Source of the DNA: an uncultured Flavobacteriaceae bacterium
GTDB taxonomy: Bacteria > Bacteroidota > Bacteroidia > Flavobacteriales > Flavobacteriaceae
NCBI GenBank assembly: GCA_938010765.1
Contig: CALLVX010000019.1
Coordinates: 1-43,010, forward strand
Length of the DNA stretch: 43,010 bases
Direction of reading: 5' to 3'
How positions within the stretch are numbered: the stretch's first letter is position 1; each line of letters starts with the position of its first letter. Both the position numbers and the translations under genes were made by a program. This document shows positions 1 through 8,370 of the stretch, one piece after another. Below the pieces are notes generated by a model. It saw nothing but the letters and a program-made list of their open reading frames with translations, did not search any database and was not told the DNA's origin.

Positions 1-3000
1 AAGTCGCTATCGGAATCGATGAGACCGTAGATTGGTATACTGCCGCTACCGGCGGAACACCCGTCGCTACCGCAAGTTTGACCTTTACACCGACCGAAGC
101 CAGCTTATCGAACGGAGTGAACAATTTCTTCGCAGAGACAAGGAACACCGTGAACGGTTGTACAAGTACGACCCGAACGGCCATTGCCATCACACAGAAT
201 GCGTTGCCCACCATCGGTATCGATACCGCACCAAGCTGTGCACCGGACCTGTTGACCTACTCGCTTTCGGTAAATGTAAGCACAGGCACCGTCACCAGCA
301 CCGAAGGGAACGTTACCGACAACGGGGGCAATAACTGGACCATCTCTGGGATCACCTCTGGAAACAATATCACCCTTACCGTTACAGATACAGCCACTAC
401 TTGTGCCGATACCATGAACATTACGGCACCTAATTGTGCCTGTCCTACCGTAAACGCACCTACCGTTGTTCAGGGAGACCAGGCCTATTGTATCGGAAGC
501 ACCGTACCAACTATCGAAGTCGCTATCGGAACCGATGAGACCGTAGATTGGTTTACCGCAGCAACAGGTGGGACTGCCGTCGCAACCGGAACCTTGACTT
601 TTACCGCATTAGAGGCCAACCTTGTAAATGGTGCCAATGAATTTTATGCAGAGGCTCGGAATACGGTCAATGCTTGTACAAGTGCTACGCGAACGCTCAT
701 TACGGTAACACAAAATGCATTGCCAAGTGTCGTTGCAAATGCCACGGCCACTACCATAAATGCGGGTGAACCAGTTACTTTGACCGGTTCAGGAGCAACT
801 ACCTATATATGGGATAATGGCGTTACTGATGGGGATACCGTATTTCCAATAACCACCACGACCTATACCGTAACCGGAACTGATGGGAATGGCTGCGAAA
901 ATACTGCACAGGTAACCATCACAGTTTCTCCAACATCCGATTTAAGAGTTGATAAAACAGTTGACAATGCGAACCCGAACGTTGGTGAAACAATTGTTTT
1001 TACCCTAACTGTATTTAATGACGGCCCTATTGACTGTCCTCCTGGAGCCGTGGTAAGAGATTTGTTACCCCAAGGTTTTACGTATGTTTCGGATAATGGA
1101 AACACCACTAATGGCACCTATGCAGATGCTACTGGAGATTGGACACTACCCTTAATTTCAAATGGCAATAGTGCTTCTATTACTATTAGCGTTATGGTAG
1201 ACGCCCCAACAGGAACCGCTGGAGAATACACGAACGTTGCACAGGTATTCAGCTCTTCTAATTTTGATCCCGATTCTAGTCCGAATAACGATGACGGGGA
1301 TCAAAGCGAAGATGATGAGGCCGCAGTAACGATTACCCCGCAAGCTGCAGATTTGAACCTAACAAATTCAATTTCGCAACCAAGTGCCAACCCTGGTGAT
1401 GTTGTTACTATTTCGGTTGCCGTTCAAAACGAAGGGACAAGCGATGCAACCAACATTGACATTACCAATACTATCCCCTCAGGATTTACCGTGGTAAATA
1501 TAAACGATGGTGGTGCACAAACTGGCAGCGCTATCAACTGGAATGGCATGAACATTCCCGCTGGAAACAACGTGACCCTAACATTTGAAGTTTCTGTAAA
1601 TATGCCCACCGCCGCTGCGGGAGAGTATACCAATACTGTACAAATTGCAGCCGTGGATCAGCATGATCCAGATTCGGCACCCAATAATGATGATGGGGAT
1701 CAAAGTGAAGATGATGAAGATAATACGCTTCTTACCATTCAATCTGCCGATCTTAGACTGGTAAATACCGTTAATCCGGGACAAGGTAATCCTGGAGATA
1801 TACTCACATTTACGGTGGAAGTTTTCAATGAAGGTAGCGACGACGCTACAAACATAGGAATCGAGAATTATGTTCCAAGCGGATTTACTGTTACAACTAT
1901 CAATAATGGAGGAGTGCAAAATGCAAACACTATAAGCTGGAGTGGACTAAATATACCGGCCGGAACAAGTCAGGTGCTTACTTTTGAGGTAACTATAAAC
2001 GTACCTACGAATACGCCAAACGAGTATGTGAATACTGCGCAGGTAACTGCTGTTGACCAACTTGATCCAGATTCTACCCCTAACAATGACGACGGGGATC
2101 AGAGCGAAGATGATGAGGATAGTGCCTTTATTGAGCTTATTCCAGCAGATTTAAGCATCACCAAAGCCTTAAGTGCCGCCTCTATTCAAAACCCGAATTC
2201 GGGTGATACCGTCATTTTCGAAATAACGGTGACAAATGAAGGGCCTGGTTTGGCCACCAACGTACGTTTTGTTGATCAACTCCCTAGCGGATTTACCTTA
2301 GGCACAGTAAATGACGGCGGTGTTGTAAGCGCCAATACCATTACCTGGGTACTTCCGGTCGTTCCCGTTGGGTCACAAACCGTATCATACGAAGTAACTA
2401 TTGGTGCTCCTACCAATGTACTTGGCGAATATACCAATACGGTCGAGGTAACCGCTTCTGATCAATACGATCCAGATTCAACACCAAACAACGATGACGG
2501 TGACCAAAGTGAAGATGATGAGGCCAGTTATACCATTCCTTCACCAACGGTTGATCTTGAGGTATTAAAAACAGTAGACAAGGTGCAAACATTTATTGGA
2601 GATACAGTACTATTTACAATTACTGTTACCAACAATAGTACTTATGATGCAACAAATGTAGGTATCGAAGATACACTCCCGGCAGGCTATGCATTGGTGA
2701 GCGCAAATGCGGATACCGGTGTTTACGATGAAACAATTGCCACTTGGGAAATACCATCGATAAGCGCAGGTGCAACGGCCAGTTTGGAAATGACCGTAAC
2801 CGTAACGGATATTGAAGATTATACCAACATTGCCCAATTGATCTATGTGGATCAGATAGATCCGAATATGGCCAATGATAGGGATGAAGCAACTCCGGAA
2901 GTAACCCAGTCAGAATGTCTGACCATTTTTAACGAGTTCTCTCCGAACCAGGATGGATTAAACGATTTCTTCTTTATTGAATGCATTGACCAATATCCCG

Positions 3001-3203
3001 ACAATACACTTCAGGTATACAACCGATGGGGTGTTCTCGTATTCGAAACAAAAGGATATGACAATACTTGGGACGGTACTTCAATAGGAAGGGCTACAGT
3101 TGTAGAAGATGACAAATTACCAGTAGGTACTTATTACTACCTGCTAGATCTAGGAAATGGTGCCGATGAACCCAAAACCGGTTGGCTATACATATCTAGA
3201 TAA
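1..3203 (+). CDS. T9SS-secreted adhesin: Ig-like + DUF11 repeats + type B C-terminal domain (5'-truncated)
   Basis: The reading frame is already open at base 3, so the start and signal peptide lie outside the window; it stops at TAA 3201-3203. Order of domains: two related Ig-like modules (about 1-210 and 440-720, sharing DETVDW, TAATGG and ARNTVN/TRNTVN-type motifs), a PKD/Ig-like module (720-930, TYIWDNG...DGNGC), five DUF11 domains (about 935, 1350, 1750, 2150 and 2560 onward; each opens with a D-L-x-(V/L/I) strand and G(D/E)xxxFT), and a gliding-motility type B C-terminal domain from about 2915 (FNEFSPNQDGLND, YNRWGVLVFE, GTYYYLLDL, GWLYISR). DUF11 domains 1-4 are joined by acidic linkers of the DPDSxPNNDDGDQSEDDE type. 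By family knowledge, type B CTD proteins are exported by T9SS with help from PorP/SprF proteins, which fits the gene at 4458. Likely a surface adhesin or fibre; its ligand is unknown. Confidence 0.9.
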   Translation, partial: VAIGIDETVDWYTAATGGTPVATASLTFTPTEASLSNGVNNFFAETRNTVNGCTSTTRTAIAITQNALPTIGIDTAPSCAPDLLTYSLSVNVSTGTVTSTEGNVTDNGGNNWTISGITSGNNITLTVTDTATTCADTMNITAPNCACPTVNAPTVVQGDQAYCIGSTVPTIEVAIGTDETVDWFTAATGGTAVATGTLTFTALEANLVNGANEFYAEARNTVNACTSATRTLITVTQNALPSVVANATATTINAGEPVTLTGSGATTYIWDNGVTDGDTVFPITTTTYTVTGTDGNGCENTAQVTITVSPTSDLRVDKTVDNANPNVGETIVFTLTVFNDGPIDCPPGAVVRDLLPQGFTYVSDNGNTTNGTYADATGDWTLPLISNGNSASITISVMVDAPTGTAGEYTNVAQVFSSSNFDPDSSPNNDDGDQSEDDEAAVTITPQAADLNLTNSISQPSANPGDVVTISVAVQNEGTSDATNIDITNTIPSGFTVVNINDGGAQTGSAINWNGMNIPAGNNVTLTFEVSVNMPTAAAGEYTNTVQIAAVDQHDPDSAPNNDDGDQSEDDEDNTLLTIQSADLRLVNTVNPGQGNPGDILTFTVEVFNEGSDDATNIGIENYVPSGFTVTTINNGGVQNANTISWSGLNIPAGTSQVLTFEVTINVPTNTPNEYVNTAQVTAVDQLDPDSTPNNDDGDQSEDDEDSAFIELIPADLSITKALSAASIQNPNSGDTVIFEITVTNEGPGLATNVRFVDQLPSGFTLGTVNDGGVVSANTITWVLPVVPVGSQTVSYEVTIGAPTNVLGEYTNTVEVTASDQYDPDSTPNNDDGDQSEDDEASYTIPSPTVDLEVLKTVDKVQTFIGDTVLFTITVTNNSTYDATNVGIEDTLPAGYALVSANADTGVYDETIATWEIPSISAGATASLEMTVTVTDIEDYTNIAQLIYVDQIDPNMANDRDEATPEVTQSECLTIFNEFSPNQDGLNDFFFIECIDQYPDNTLQVYNRWGVLVFETKGYDNTWDGTSIGRATVVEDDKLPVGTYYYLLDLGNGADEPKTGWLYISR
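2..551 (+). repeat. 516-bp-offset repeat of Ig-like modules in adhesin
   Basis: The 34 bases at 2-35 recur at 518-551 with a single mismatch (position 16 T versus 532 C region, AATCGAT versus AACCGAT). The following codons also correspond (TFTPTEASLSNG versus TFTALEANLVNG; NTVNGCTSTTRT versus NTVNACTSATRT). The period is 516 bp, 172 codons. The array probably continues to the left of the window. Confidence 0.8.
1266..2522 (+). repeat. Four acidic inter-domain linkers (DPDSxPNNDDGDQSEDDE)
   Basis: Near-identical 18-codon segments lie at 1266-1319, 1665-1718, 2064-2117 and 2469-2522, spaced 399, 399 and 405 bases. They sit at the end of DUF11 domains 1 to 4. The spacing of D/N residues resembles Ca2+-binding loops of thrombospondin-3 or dockerin type; metal binding is an inference. 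Confidence 0.85.
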
Positions 3204-3227
3204 AAACTTACTATACTGATTTGATAG

Positions 3228-3262
3228 AAAAACCCTCGTTATACGAGGGTTTTTCTTTTTTT
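3228..3262 (+). terminator. Rho-independent terminator after the DUF11 adhesin gene
   Basis: A 12-bp perfect stem (AAAAACCCTCGT at 3228-3239, TAT loop, ACGAGGGTTTTT at 3243-3254) is followed by a T-rich tail, 25 bases after the stop codon. It separates this gene from the PorP/SprF gene that follows 1.2 kb later. Confidence 0.9.
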
Positions 3263-3614
3263 AAACTATGTAAGAAATAACAAATTTTAAGGCCTTTACC
3301 CCTTCAAAACCCTTGTTGACAACAAAGATTTCCTTCAGCTACTTTCGAAAGCTATCTTGGCAATAGGATTTAAAATGAATTTTTGGCTCCAAATCAAATT
3401 TTAAGAGCCAACCTAAATAAACTACCTCGGGGCGAGCCCGCGAGGCATTAAAAGGAAATTTAACATTGATTTCGACGCAGGCCTGCCTGTACACTTGTCG
3501 TTCAGACGTCGGAGCTTTATAAATCTCCATTATCGAGTAAAGTACGTGGTAGATTTAATAACAAGTGACGGTGTTTTTTTCGGGAGGAACAATATAAAAC
3601 TATTGGCTATTCGA
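3263..3614. repeat. Gene-poor stretch with REP-like palindromic element (core 3425-3486)
   Basis: No convincing gene is seen here. The core is an imperfect 21-base hairpin at 3425-3445 (CCTCG pairing with CGAGG, then GG with CC, with one G-G mismatch) followed 31 bases later by the perfect palindrome GCAGGCCTGC at 3477-3486. This patch is GC-rich inside an AT-rich gap. The arrangement resembles short intergenic palindromic repeats of flavobacterial genomes; only one copy is present in the window, so the repeat status is inferred. A 13-base inverted motif TTGTTGACAACAA lies at 3313-3325. Confidence 0.45.
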
Positions 3615-4208
3615 ATGCTAGGCCTATTATCTATATATGCGGAAAAGAAAATCAACAATACCAACGAGTTTCACCTAAGTTGGGAGCACCGCAATGCCCC
3701 TTTGATTGTAAACAAAGTATCCCGAACGTTCGATACTAGCAGCTTCGACAACATCTTGTTCTTGCCTCAAGCAAGTTCCATAGCCGAACTATTGCTAGAT
3801 TCCAACATACAGAAAATTGCCACTATTGCACCTTTTCTAAAAAACGCCATTTTTATAACAATTGGTTTTTTCGAAACAGCTGAAAATTTGCAGAATACAT
3901 TCTTTCGAGCAGCTCAGGACTACAACTTCGGGCAATCCTTGATACGTTTAATTTTGCAAAAAAACAGAACGAATCTAAGGGCAAATAAGATTCAATATAC
4001 GCTCTTGAACCATACTTCCTTTTGCGCTTTTACAGGCTTGTATTTACAAATTGCATGTGCCTTCATAAAGAACAAGATAGAAGTTGAAAATAAAAGACCA
4101 AGTGGTCTTTTAACTATACATACTCTCAATATCACCCTTTCTAAAAACAAAATATTACCAACTATTTGTATGCATCAAAACCAGAAAATGGTATACCAAA
4201 TAAACTAA
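3615..4208 (+). CDS. Orphan ORF of unknown function (doubtful)
   Basis: A 197-codon frame from ATG 3615 to TAA 4206-4208; the frame stays open upstream to a TTG at 3495 and a GTG at 3546, but those starts enter the palindromic element. No family is recognised. The protein would be rich in Asn, Ile, Leu and Lys, with a moderately hydrophobic middle (KNAIFITIGFF) and no clear signal peptide. In favour of a gene: a frame this long is unusual for noncoding DNA of this composition, no competing frame exists, and an AT-rich hairpin follows 17 bases after the stop. Against: no ribosome binding site, no recognisable motif, strange amino acid composition. It could be a remnant of a decayed gene. Confidence 0.3.
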   Translation: MLGLLSIYAEKKINNTNEFHLSWEHRNAPLIVNKVSRTFDTSSFDNILFLPQASSIAELLLDSNIQKIATIAPFLKNAIFITIGFFETAENLQNTFFRAAQDYNFGQSLIRLILQKNRTNLRANKIQYTLLNHTSFCAFTGLYLQIACAFIKNKIEVENKRPSGLLTIHTLNITLSKNKILPTICMHQNQKMVYQIN

Positions 4209-4225
4209 TATAAATGTATCACCAA

Positions 4226-4255
4226 TTTTAAAAATACTTATAGGTATTTTTAAAA
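4226..4255 (+). terminator. AT-rich perfect hairpin, possible terminator
   Basis: A 12-bp perfect inverted repeat (TTTTAAAAATAC at 4226-4237, loop TTATAG, GTATTTTTAAAA at 4244-4255) lies 17 bases downstream of the orphan ORF. It has only one G-C pair, so stability is low. It may end transcription of the orphan ORF or act in the leader region of the PorP/SprF gene. Confidence 0.4.
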
Positions 4256-4457
4256 GACTCTATTGAGATAGCCAATTCATAACAAGATAATGTCTGTTCA
4301 CAACGCAAAACCAACAATTGACAACAAATTGGGACATATGCACATAAACTGCCTTGTTTTAACGTTAGAGTGGTACTATAGATACGTGTGCGAGTGCTTA
4401 ACCGACATTCGCGATCTATATGCCTTCGGAATTTGAACGGAGCCAACCAAAGAAATA

Positions 4458-5378
4458 ATGAAAATAACCCAAATCTATACCCTTTTACTGATCGCTATGC
4501 TCTTCCCTATTTGGTCAGGCGCACAGCAAGATCCGCAGGTTACACATTATATGTATAATACGATGACCGTAAATCCAGGTTATACCGGATCAAGGGGCCA
4601 TCTTGCCCTTATTAGTCTATTTCGAGACCAATGGGTAGGTATCGAAGGTTCTCCAAGAACAATCACCTTTGGGCTAGACAGTCCGCTAAGCCCATTCGAT
4701 GGTATTGGTCTATCAATTGTACAAGATGAACTAGGACCTTCAGAAGAAACTTATATCGACGCCAATTATGCACACCAGCTTGTATTGAACAATCGCGGCC
4801 ATCGTTTGGCTTTAGGCCTAAAGGCGGGCGTTCGGTTTTTTAGTCTCGATTGGGGAAAAGGGACCTTTCGTGATCCCGAAGCACGATTTAACGAAAACAT
4901 CAATAGCAAATTATTGCCTTCTATAGGTGCAGGGCTATTTTACTATACGCAAAATGCGTATTTAGGCCTTTCTACCCCAAACATTTTTACCAACGCGCAC
5001 TACGATGAAATTCAAGAAGCCGAAGCCACAGAACGTCTTCACTTGTTTCTAATAGGGGGATATGTATTTAATTTGAACACAGAATTGAAGTTCAAACCAT
5101 CGTTTTTTGTAAAACAGGTTACGGGCGCGCCCATCTCGGTAGATGTTTCGGCCAACTTTTTATTAAACAATACACTCAATCTAGGGGTCAACTACCGCTG
5201 GGATGATTCTGTAAGTGGCCTTTTTGGTTTTCAAATATCTCCTAAATTCAATGTAGGCTATGCCTATGATTACAACATTACCGATTTAAATAGTTACAAT
5301 AACGGAACCCACGAAATATTCTTAAGATACCAATGGATTACCAGGGAAAACAAATTAAAATCCCCAAGATTTTTCTAA
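4458..5378 (+). CDS. PorP/SprF family type IX secretion system outer-membrane protein
   Basis: A 306-residue protein with a signal peptide (MKITQIYTLLLIAMLFPIWSGAQ) followed by the family hallmark QQDPQVTHYMYNTMTVNPGYTGSRG, then DQWVGIEGSPRT and a long series of amphipathic beta strands ending in an aromatic C-terminal segment (THEIFLRYQW). This is the normal length and layout of PorP/SprF barrels. In Flavobacterium johnsoniae and Porphyromonas gingivalis, members are needed for secretion or attachment of type B CTD substrates such as SprB. The type B adhesin just upstream (ending 3203) is the probable client. The gene is followed after 11 bases by the OmpA-family gene, so the two are almost certainly cotranscribed. 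Confidence 0.93.
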   Translation: MKITQIYTLLLIAMLFPIWSGAQQDPQVTHYMYNTMTVNPGYTGSRGHLALISLFRDQWVGIEGSPRTITFGLDSPLSPFDGIGLSIVQDELGPSEETYIDANYAHQLVLNNRGHRLALGLKAGVRFFSLDWGKGTFRDPEARFNENINSKLLPSIGAGLFYYTQNAYLGLSTPNIFTNAHYDEIQEAEATERLHLFLIGGYVFNLNTELKFKPSFFVKQVTGAPISVDVSANFLLNNTLNLGVNYRWDDSVSGLFGFQISPKFNVGYAYDYNITDLNSYNNGTHEIFLRYQWITRENKLKSPRFF

Positions 5379-5389
5379 CGAACTCAACC

Positions 5390-7918
5390 ATGAAAAAACT
5401 AATTACTACAGGTGCCCTTCTTCTCTCGCTTTTTACAATGGCTCAGGACCTGCCCAACAATGCCTTAGGAACACCAGAAAACCATGGTATTGCTACCACT
5501 AGCTTTTCGGATTCACTCGAGGCCCCTCTTTTCGCCCCAAAGAAAGAAGATACCTTTGCCAATGCGGCAGAAGAGAACGATATCGCCTATAGGACCTTTA
5601 GTGGTTTAGACGATGTTACCAACGGCTACTATATAGTTTCTGGTGTATTCGGTAAAGGTAAAAACCTGAAAAAGACACTTAAGAAGCTCGGGAAAAAAGG
5701 TTTCGAGGAAGCCGGACACATTGTTAACTCTAAAAACGGGTTGAATTACTTGTATCTAGAATATCATAAGGATTGGCAGCCAGCTATAGCCAATACGGTT
5801 TCTAAATTCGACGGAAAATACAAAGACGAAGTTTGGATTATGCAGATCGAAAATAGTGCGGTTTCACAAGAACCCCTTTTAGACCAAGAACTAGATACCA
5901 ATGAGCTCGAAACCGAAGTTTCAGCATGGGTTGTAGTAGATAATGTTACTTATGACATGCTTAACGAGATGACAGAAAGCTCCAATAAGCCAGTTGTTTA
6001 CGAAGAAACCAACAAGAGTAAGCTGATTCAAAAGGCAGATACCTACTTTAACAAAATGTGGTACGCAGAAGCTGCGGAACTATATGAACAAGCATTGGCC
6101 AAGGGAGGTAAAAACTATTCTGCCGATGTTATTCAAAAGGCGGCCGATTCACATTACTACAATACCAATATGGAAAAAGCGTATAAATGGTATAATGTGC
6201 TCTATGAAAAGTACGGAAAAGAGCTTTCTGCAGACAATACCTTTAAATACGCGCACTCCTTAAAGGGTACAGGGAAATATGCCCGCGCTAAAAAATTAAT
6301 GCGTTTATACAACAAGAAAAGCAACAACGAACTAGCGGCCGATCTAGATGAAGAAACCGCTACGCCCAATGAAATGGTCCTAGACAATATTTTAAGTAGT
6401 TCGCAAAATTTCGAAATCAAGAATATGGGAGTGAATACCGAGTACTCTGATTTTTCTCCAATGTTTCTTGACTCGACCCAAGTAGTTTTTGCATCTGCGA
6501 AAGATTCTTCTTTTTTAAATACTAGACGGTATAAATGGAACGATCAGCCCTTCTTAGATCTTTATGTTGCCAAAATCAACGAAGAAACGCAGGACTTGAA
6601 AGACGCAATTAAGTTCTCGAAAAAAATCAACACCAAATACCACGAAGCATCGGTCACTTTTTCTCCCGATAATACGACCATGTATTTTACTAGAAATAAC
6701 TATGGTAAAAAATTGAAAAGAGACAAAAATGGCGTTAACCACTTAAAGATCTATACTTCAAACAAAATTGATGGTGAGTGGACCGAAGCACGGGAAGTTG
6801 CCTTTAATAGCGATACCTATTCAACCGGACACCCAGCTTTAAGTCCTGATGGGAAAAAATTATATTTCGTTTCAGACATGCCGGGTAGCATTGGGCAAAC
6901 CGATATTTTTGTGGTAGACGTACTGGAAAATGGTGATTTTTCAGAACCTAAAAACCTTGGCCCTGACATCAATACCGAACAAAGAGAGATGTTCCCTTTT
7001 ATAAACGAACAAAAATTATATTTCTCATCTGACGGCCATACCGGTCTTGGCGGACTCGATGTATACCAAGTGGCCCTCGATGAAGAAGAAGGTTTCCAAG
7101 AGGTAATTAATGTAGGCCAACCTGTAAACAGTAACAAAGATGATTTCTCGTATATCGTAAACGAAGAAAACCAGCAAGGCTTTTTTGCTTCTAACAGGGA
7201 AGGTGGAAAAGGTGATGATGATATCTATTCCTTTAAACGTCTTACGGTAGAAGAAGCCCCTGAAAACCTAAATGCCATTGCCGGGGTCGTAACCGAAATG
7301 GCTACAGGAGAGCTGATGCCGAAGGCTTTAATTGAGCTATTGGATGAGAATGGTATTAAATTGAAAGAAGTAGTAACCGAGGAAGATGGTAGTTTTGTCT
7401 TTGAAGATTTGGATAGCAATACCAAATATATCTTAAAAACCACTGTCGGTGAGTTCTTTGAAGACAATATAGAAACAGGAACAAAAGACAATGAATTGGT
7501 AAATGTAGATGTCAACTTACGTCGACTCGAAGAAATGATCGCATTGGAGGACGGTATCAAAAAGCTAAAAACCGAAATGATATTCTTTGATTTCGACAAA
7601 TCGTACATACGAAACGACGCTTCGGAGGAACTAAATAAATTGGTGGAAGTGATGACGGAATACCCGAACATGGTCATCAAAGTTGAATCACATACCGATT
7701 CACGTGGTAGCAGTGTGTACAACAAATACCTTTCGGATAAACGTGCTAAGGCCACAAGAGATTATATCATTTCTAAAGGAATCGACCCAAGTCGTATCGA
7801 AAGTGCCACAGGATATGGTGAGGAACGCTTGTTGAACGAATGCGACGGTCGTATTCAATGTACAGAAGACGAACACTTTAAGAACAGACGTTCTGAATTC
7901 ATTATTGTAAACATGTAA
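5390..7918 (+). CDS. OmpA-family protein with SPOR-like, TPR, PD40 and carboxypeptidase-regulatory-like domains
   Basis: The 842-residue protein starts at ATG 5390, where a good signal peptide begins (MKKLITTGALLLSLFTMAQ); an in-frame ATG at 5333 lies inside the upstream gene and is not credible. Domains: SPOR-like module (about 66-150, GYYIVSGVF...WIMQIEN), TPR-type helices (about 211-307), five PD40/WD40-like propeller strands (about 353-618, FSPDNTTMYFTR, LSPDGKKLYFVSD), a carboxypeptidase-regulatory-like domain (about 628-695) and a C-terminal OmpA domain (about 729-842) with HTDSRGS, YLSDKRA and NRRSEF, the usual peptidoglycan-binding positions. The TPR-propeller-CRD-OmpA order matches PorE-type proteins associated with T9SS, but there is no lipobox Cys after the signal peptide. 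It probably links the SprF barrel to the cell wall from the periplasm. Confidence 0.92.
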   Translation: MKKLITTGALLLSLFTMAQDLPNNALGTPENHGIATTSFSDSLEAPLFAPKKEDTFANAAEENDIAYRTFSGLDDVTNGYYIVSGVFGKGKNLKKTLKKLGKKGFEEAGHIVNSKNGLNYLYLEYHKDWQPAIANTVSKFDGKYKDEVWIMQIENSAVSQEPLLDQELDTNELETEVSAWVVVDNVTYDMLNEMTESSNKPVVYEETNKSKLIQKADTYFNKMWYAEAAELYEQALAKGGKNYSADVIQKAADSHYYNTNMEKAYKWYNVLYEKYGKELSADNTFKYAHSLKGTGKYARAKKLMRLYNKKSNNELAADLDEETATPNEMVLDNILSSSQNFEIKNMGVNTEYSDFSPMFLDSTQVVFASAKDSSFLNTRRYKWNDQPFLDLYVAKINEETQDLKDAIKFSKKINTKYHEASVTFSPDNTTMYFTRNNYGKKLKRDKNGVNHLKIYTSNKIDGEWTEAREVAFNSDTYSTGHPALSPDGKKLYFVSDMPGSIGQTDIFVVDVLENGDFSEPKNLGPDINTEQREMFPFINEQKLYFSSDGHTGLGGLDVYQVALDEEEGFQEVINVGQPVNSNKDDFSYIVNEENQQGFFASNREGGKGDDDIYSFKRLTVEEAPENLNAIAGVVTEMATGELMPKALIELLDENGIKLKEVVTEEDGSFVFEDLDSNTKYILKTTVGEFFEDNIETGTKDNELVNVDVNLRRLEEMIALEDGIKKLKTEMIFFDFDKSYIRNDASEELNKLVEVMTEYPNMVIKVESHTDSRGSSVYNKYLSDKRAKATRDYIISKGIDPSRIESATGYGEERLLNECDGRIQCTEDEHFKNRRSEFIIVNM

Positions 7919-7944
7919 AAACAATCTGAGCTATAAGTCTAAAG

Positions 7945-7979
7945 GCCCGCTTTCCAACTATGGAAAGCGGGCTTTTTTT
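7945..7979 (+). terminator. Rho-independent terminator after the OmpA-family gene
   Basis: An 11-bp perfect stem GCCCGCTTTCC (7945-7955) / GGAAAGCGGGC (7962-7972) with a 6-base loop is followed by seven Ts, 26 bases after the stop codon. Confidence 0.95.
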
Positions 7980-8035
7980 GTACTTCTTTACACCCTAATC
8001 TTAAAATAGAAAAACGCTGAAAACCAAAAAACTAC

Positions 8036-8067
8036 TTTCACAACAAAATAGGCGTTGTTCACAACAA
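8036..8067. promoter_or_regulatory. Paired TTTCACAACAA / TTGTTCACAACAA motifs upstream of the 56-aa gene
   Basis: TTTCACAACAA at 8036-8046 and the interrupted inverted repeat TTGTTCACAACAA at 8055-8067 sit about 80-110 bases before the small gene at 8148. Related sequences occur at 3313-3325, 4294-4306, 4316-4328, 28887-28897 and 29011-29020, all in gaps around surface-protein genes. A DNA-binding role is an inference. Confidence 0.3.
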
Positions 8068-8147
8068 AAAAATCCGATAAAATACGCAAATAACAGATTA
8101 AGAGTTATATAAGAAGTAAAAACCCAAATCGAACTAAAACCCAAATC

Positions 8148-8318
8148 ATGAAAAATGTCCTACTAATCAAAGAAATTTATCTAGAAGCATTTAGAAACTT
8201 AGGCCACGCCATGATAAAGTCCTATTTCAAAGCCTTCTCTTGGTTTTGTTTCGCGAGCTTTGTCATTATGCTTTACGCTTTTATTTTTAGAGTTTCTACA
8301 GGCTTTGCATTCGACTAA
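8148..8318 (+). CDS. Small membrane protein, 56 aa (first of two paralogs; DUF6747-like)
   Basis: ATG 8148 to TAA 8316-8318 encodes 56 residues. Residues 1-30 are amphipathic and basic/acidic (LLIKEIYLEAFRN); residues 31-48 form one hydrophobic segment, and the protein ends RVSTGFAFD. It is about 60% identical by eye to the product of 8646-8816, with shared blocks EIYxEAF, YFKAFSWFCF, YAFI and RxSTGFxF. Conservation of two full-length copies, each with its own terminator, makes this a real gene. It resembles a flavobacterial family of short proteins that I recall as DUF6747; that name should be checked. Function unknown; a single-pass inner-membrane peptide is likely. Confidence 0.8.
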   Translation: MKNVLLIKEIYLEAFRNLGHAMIKSYFKAFSWFCFASFVIMLYAFIFRVSTGFAFD

Positions 8319-8344
8319 CCACATAGTGACCAACCTGACCGAAG

Positions 8345-8370
8345 AAAGCACCTAAAAAGGTGCTTTTTTT
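8345..8370 (+). terminator. Rho-independent terminator of the first 56-aa gene
   Basis: Stem AAAGCACCT (8345-8353) / AGGTGCTTT (8358-8366), AAAA loop and a T tail, 27 bases after the stop. Confidence 0.9.

Noticed and set aside
1266..2522. Regularly spaced repeats that might suggest a CRISPR array
   Set aside because: The ~400-bp spacing and in-frame conservation at protein level show that these are domain linkers; no short-spacer array exists in the window.
3339..3530. Small - strand ORF (63 codons)
   Set aside because: It runs through the palindromic element and has no start context or family; treated as a by-product of the repeat.
5333..5389. Upstream in-frame ATG for the OmpA-family gene
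   Set aside because: It lies within the PorP/SprF gene and would add 19 residues before an obvious signal peptide that starts at ATG 5390.
7225..7755. 176-codon - strand ORF opposite the OmpA-family gene
   Set aside because: It is Ser-rich and opposes the well-conserved carboxypeptidase-regulatory-like and OmpA domains, a common antisense artefact.
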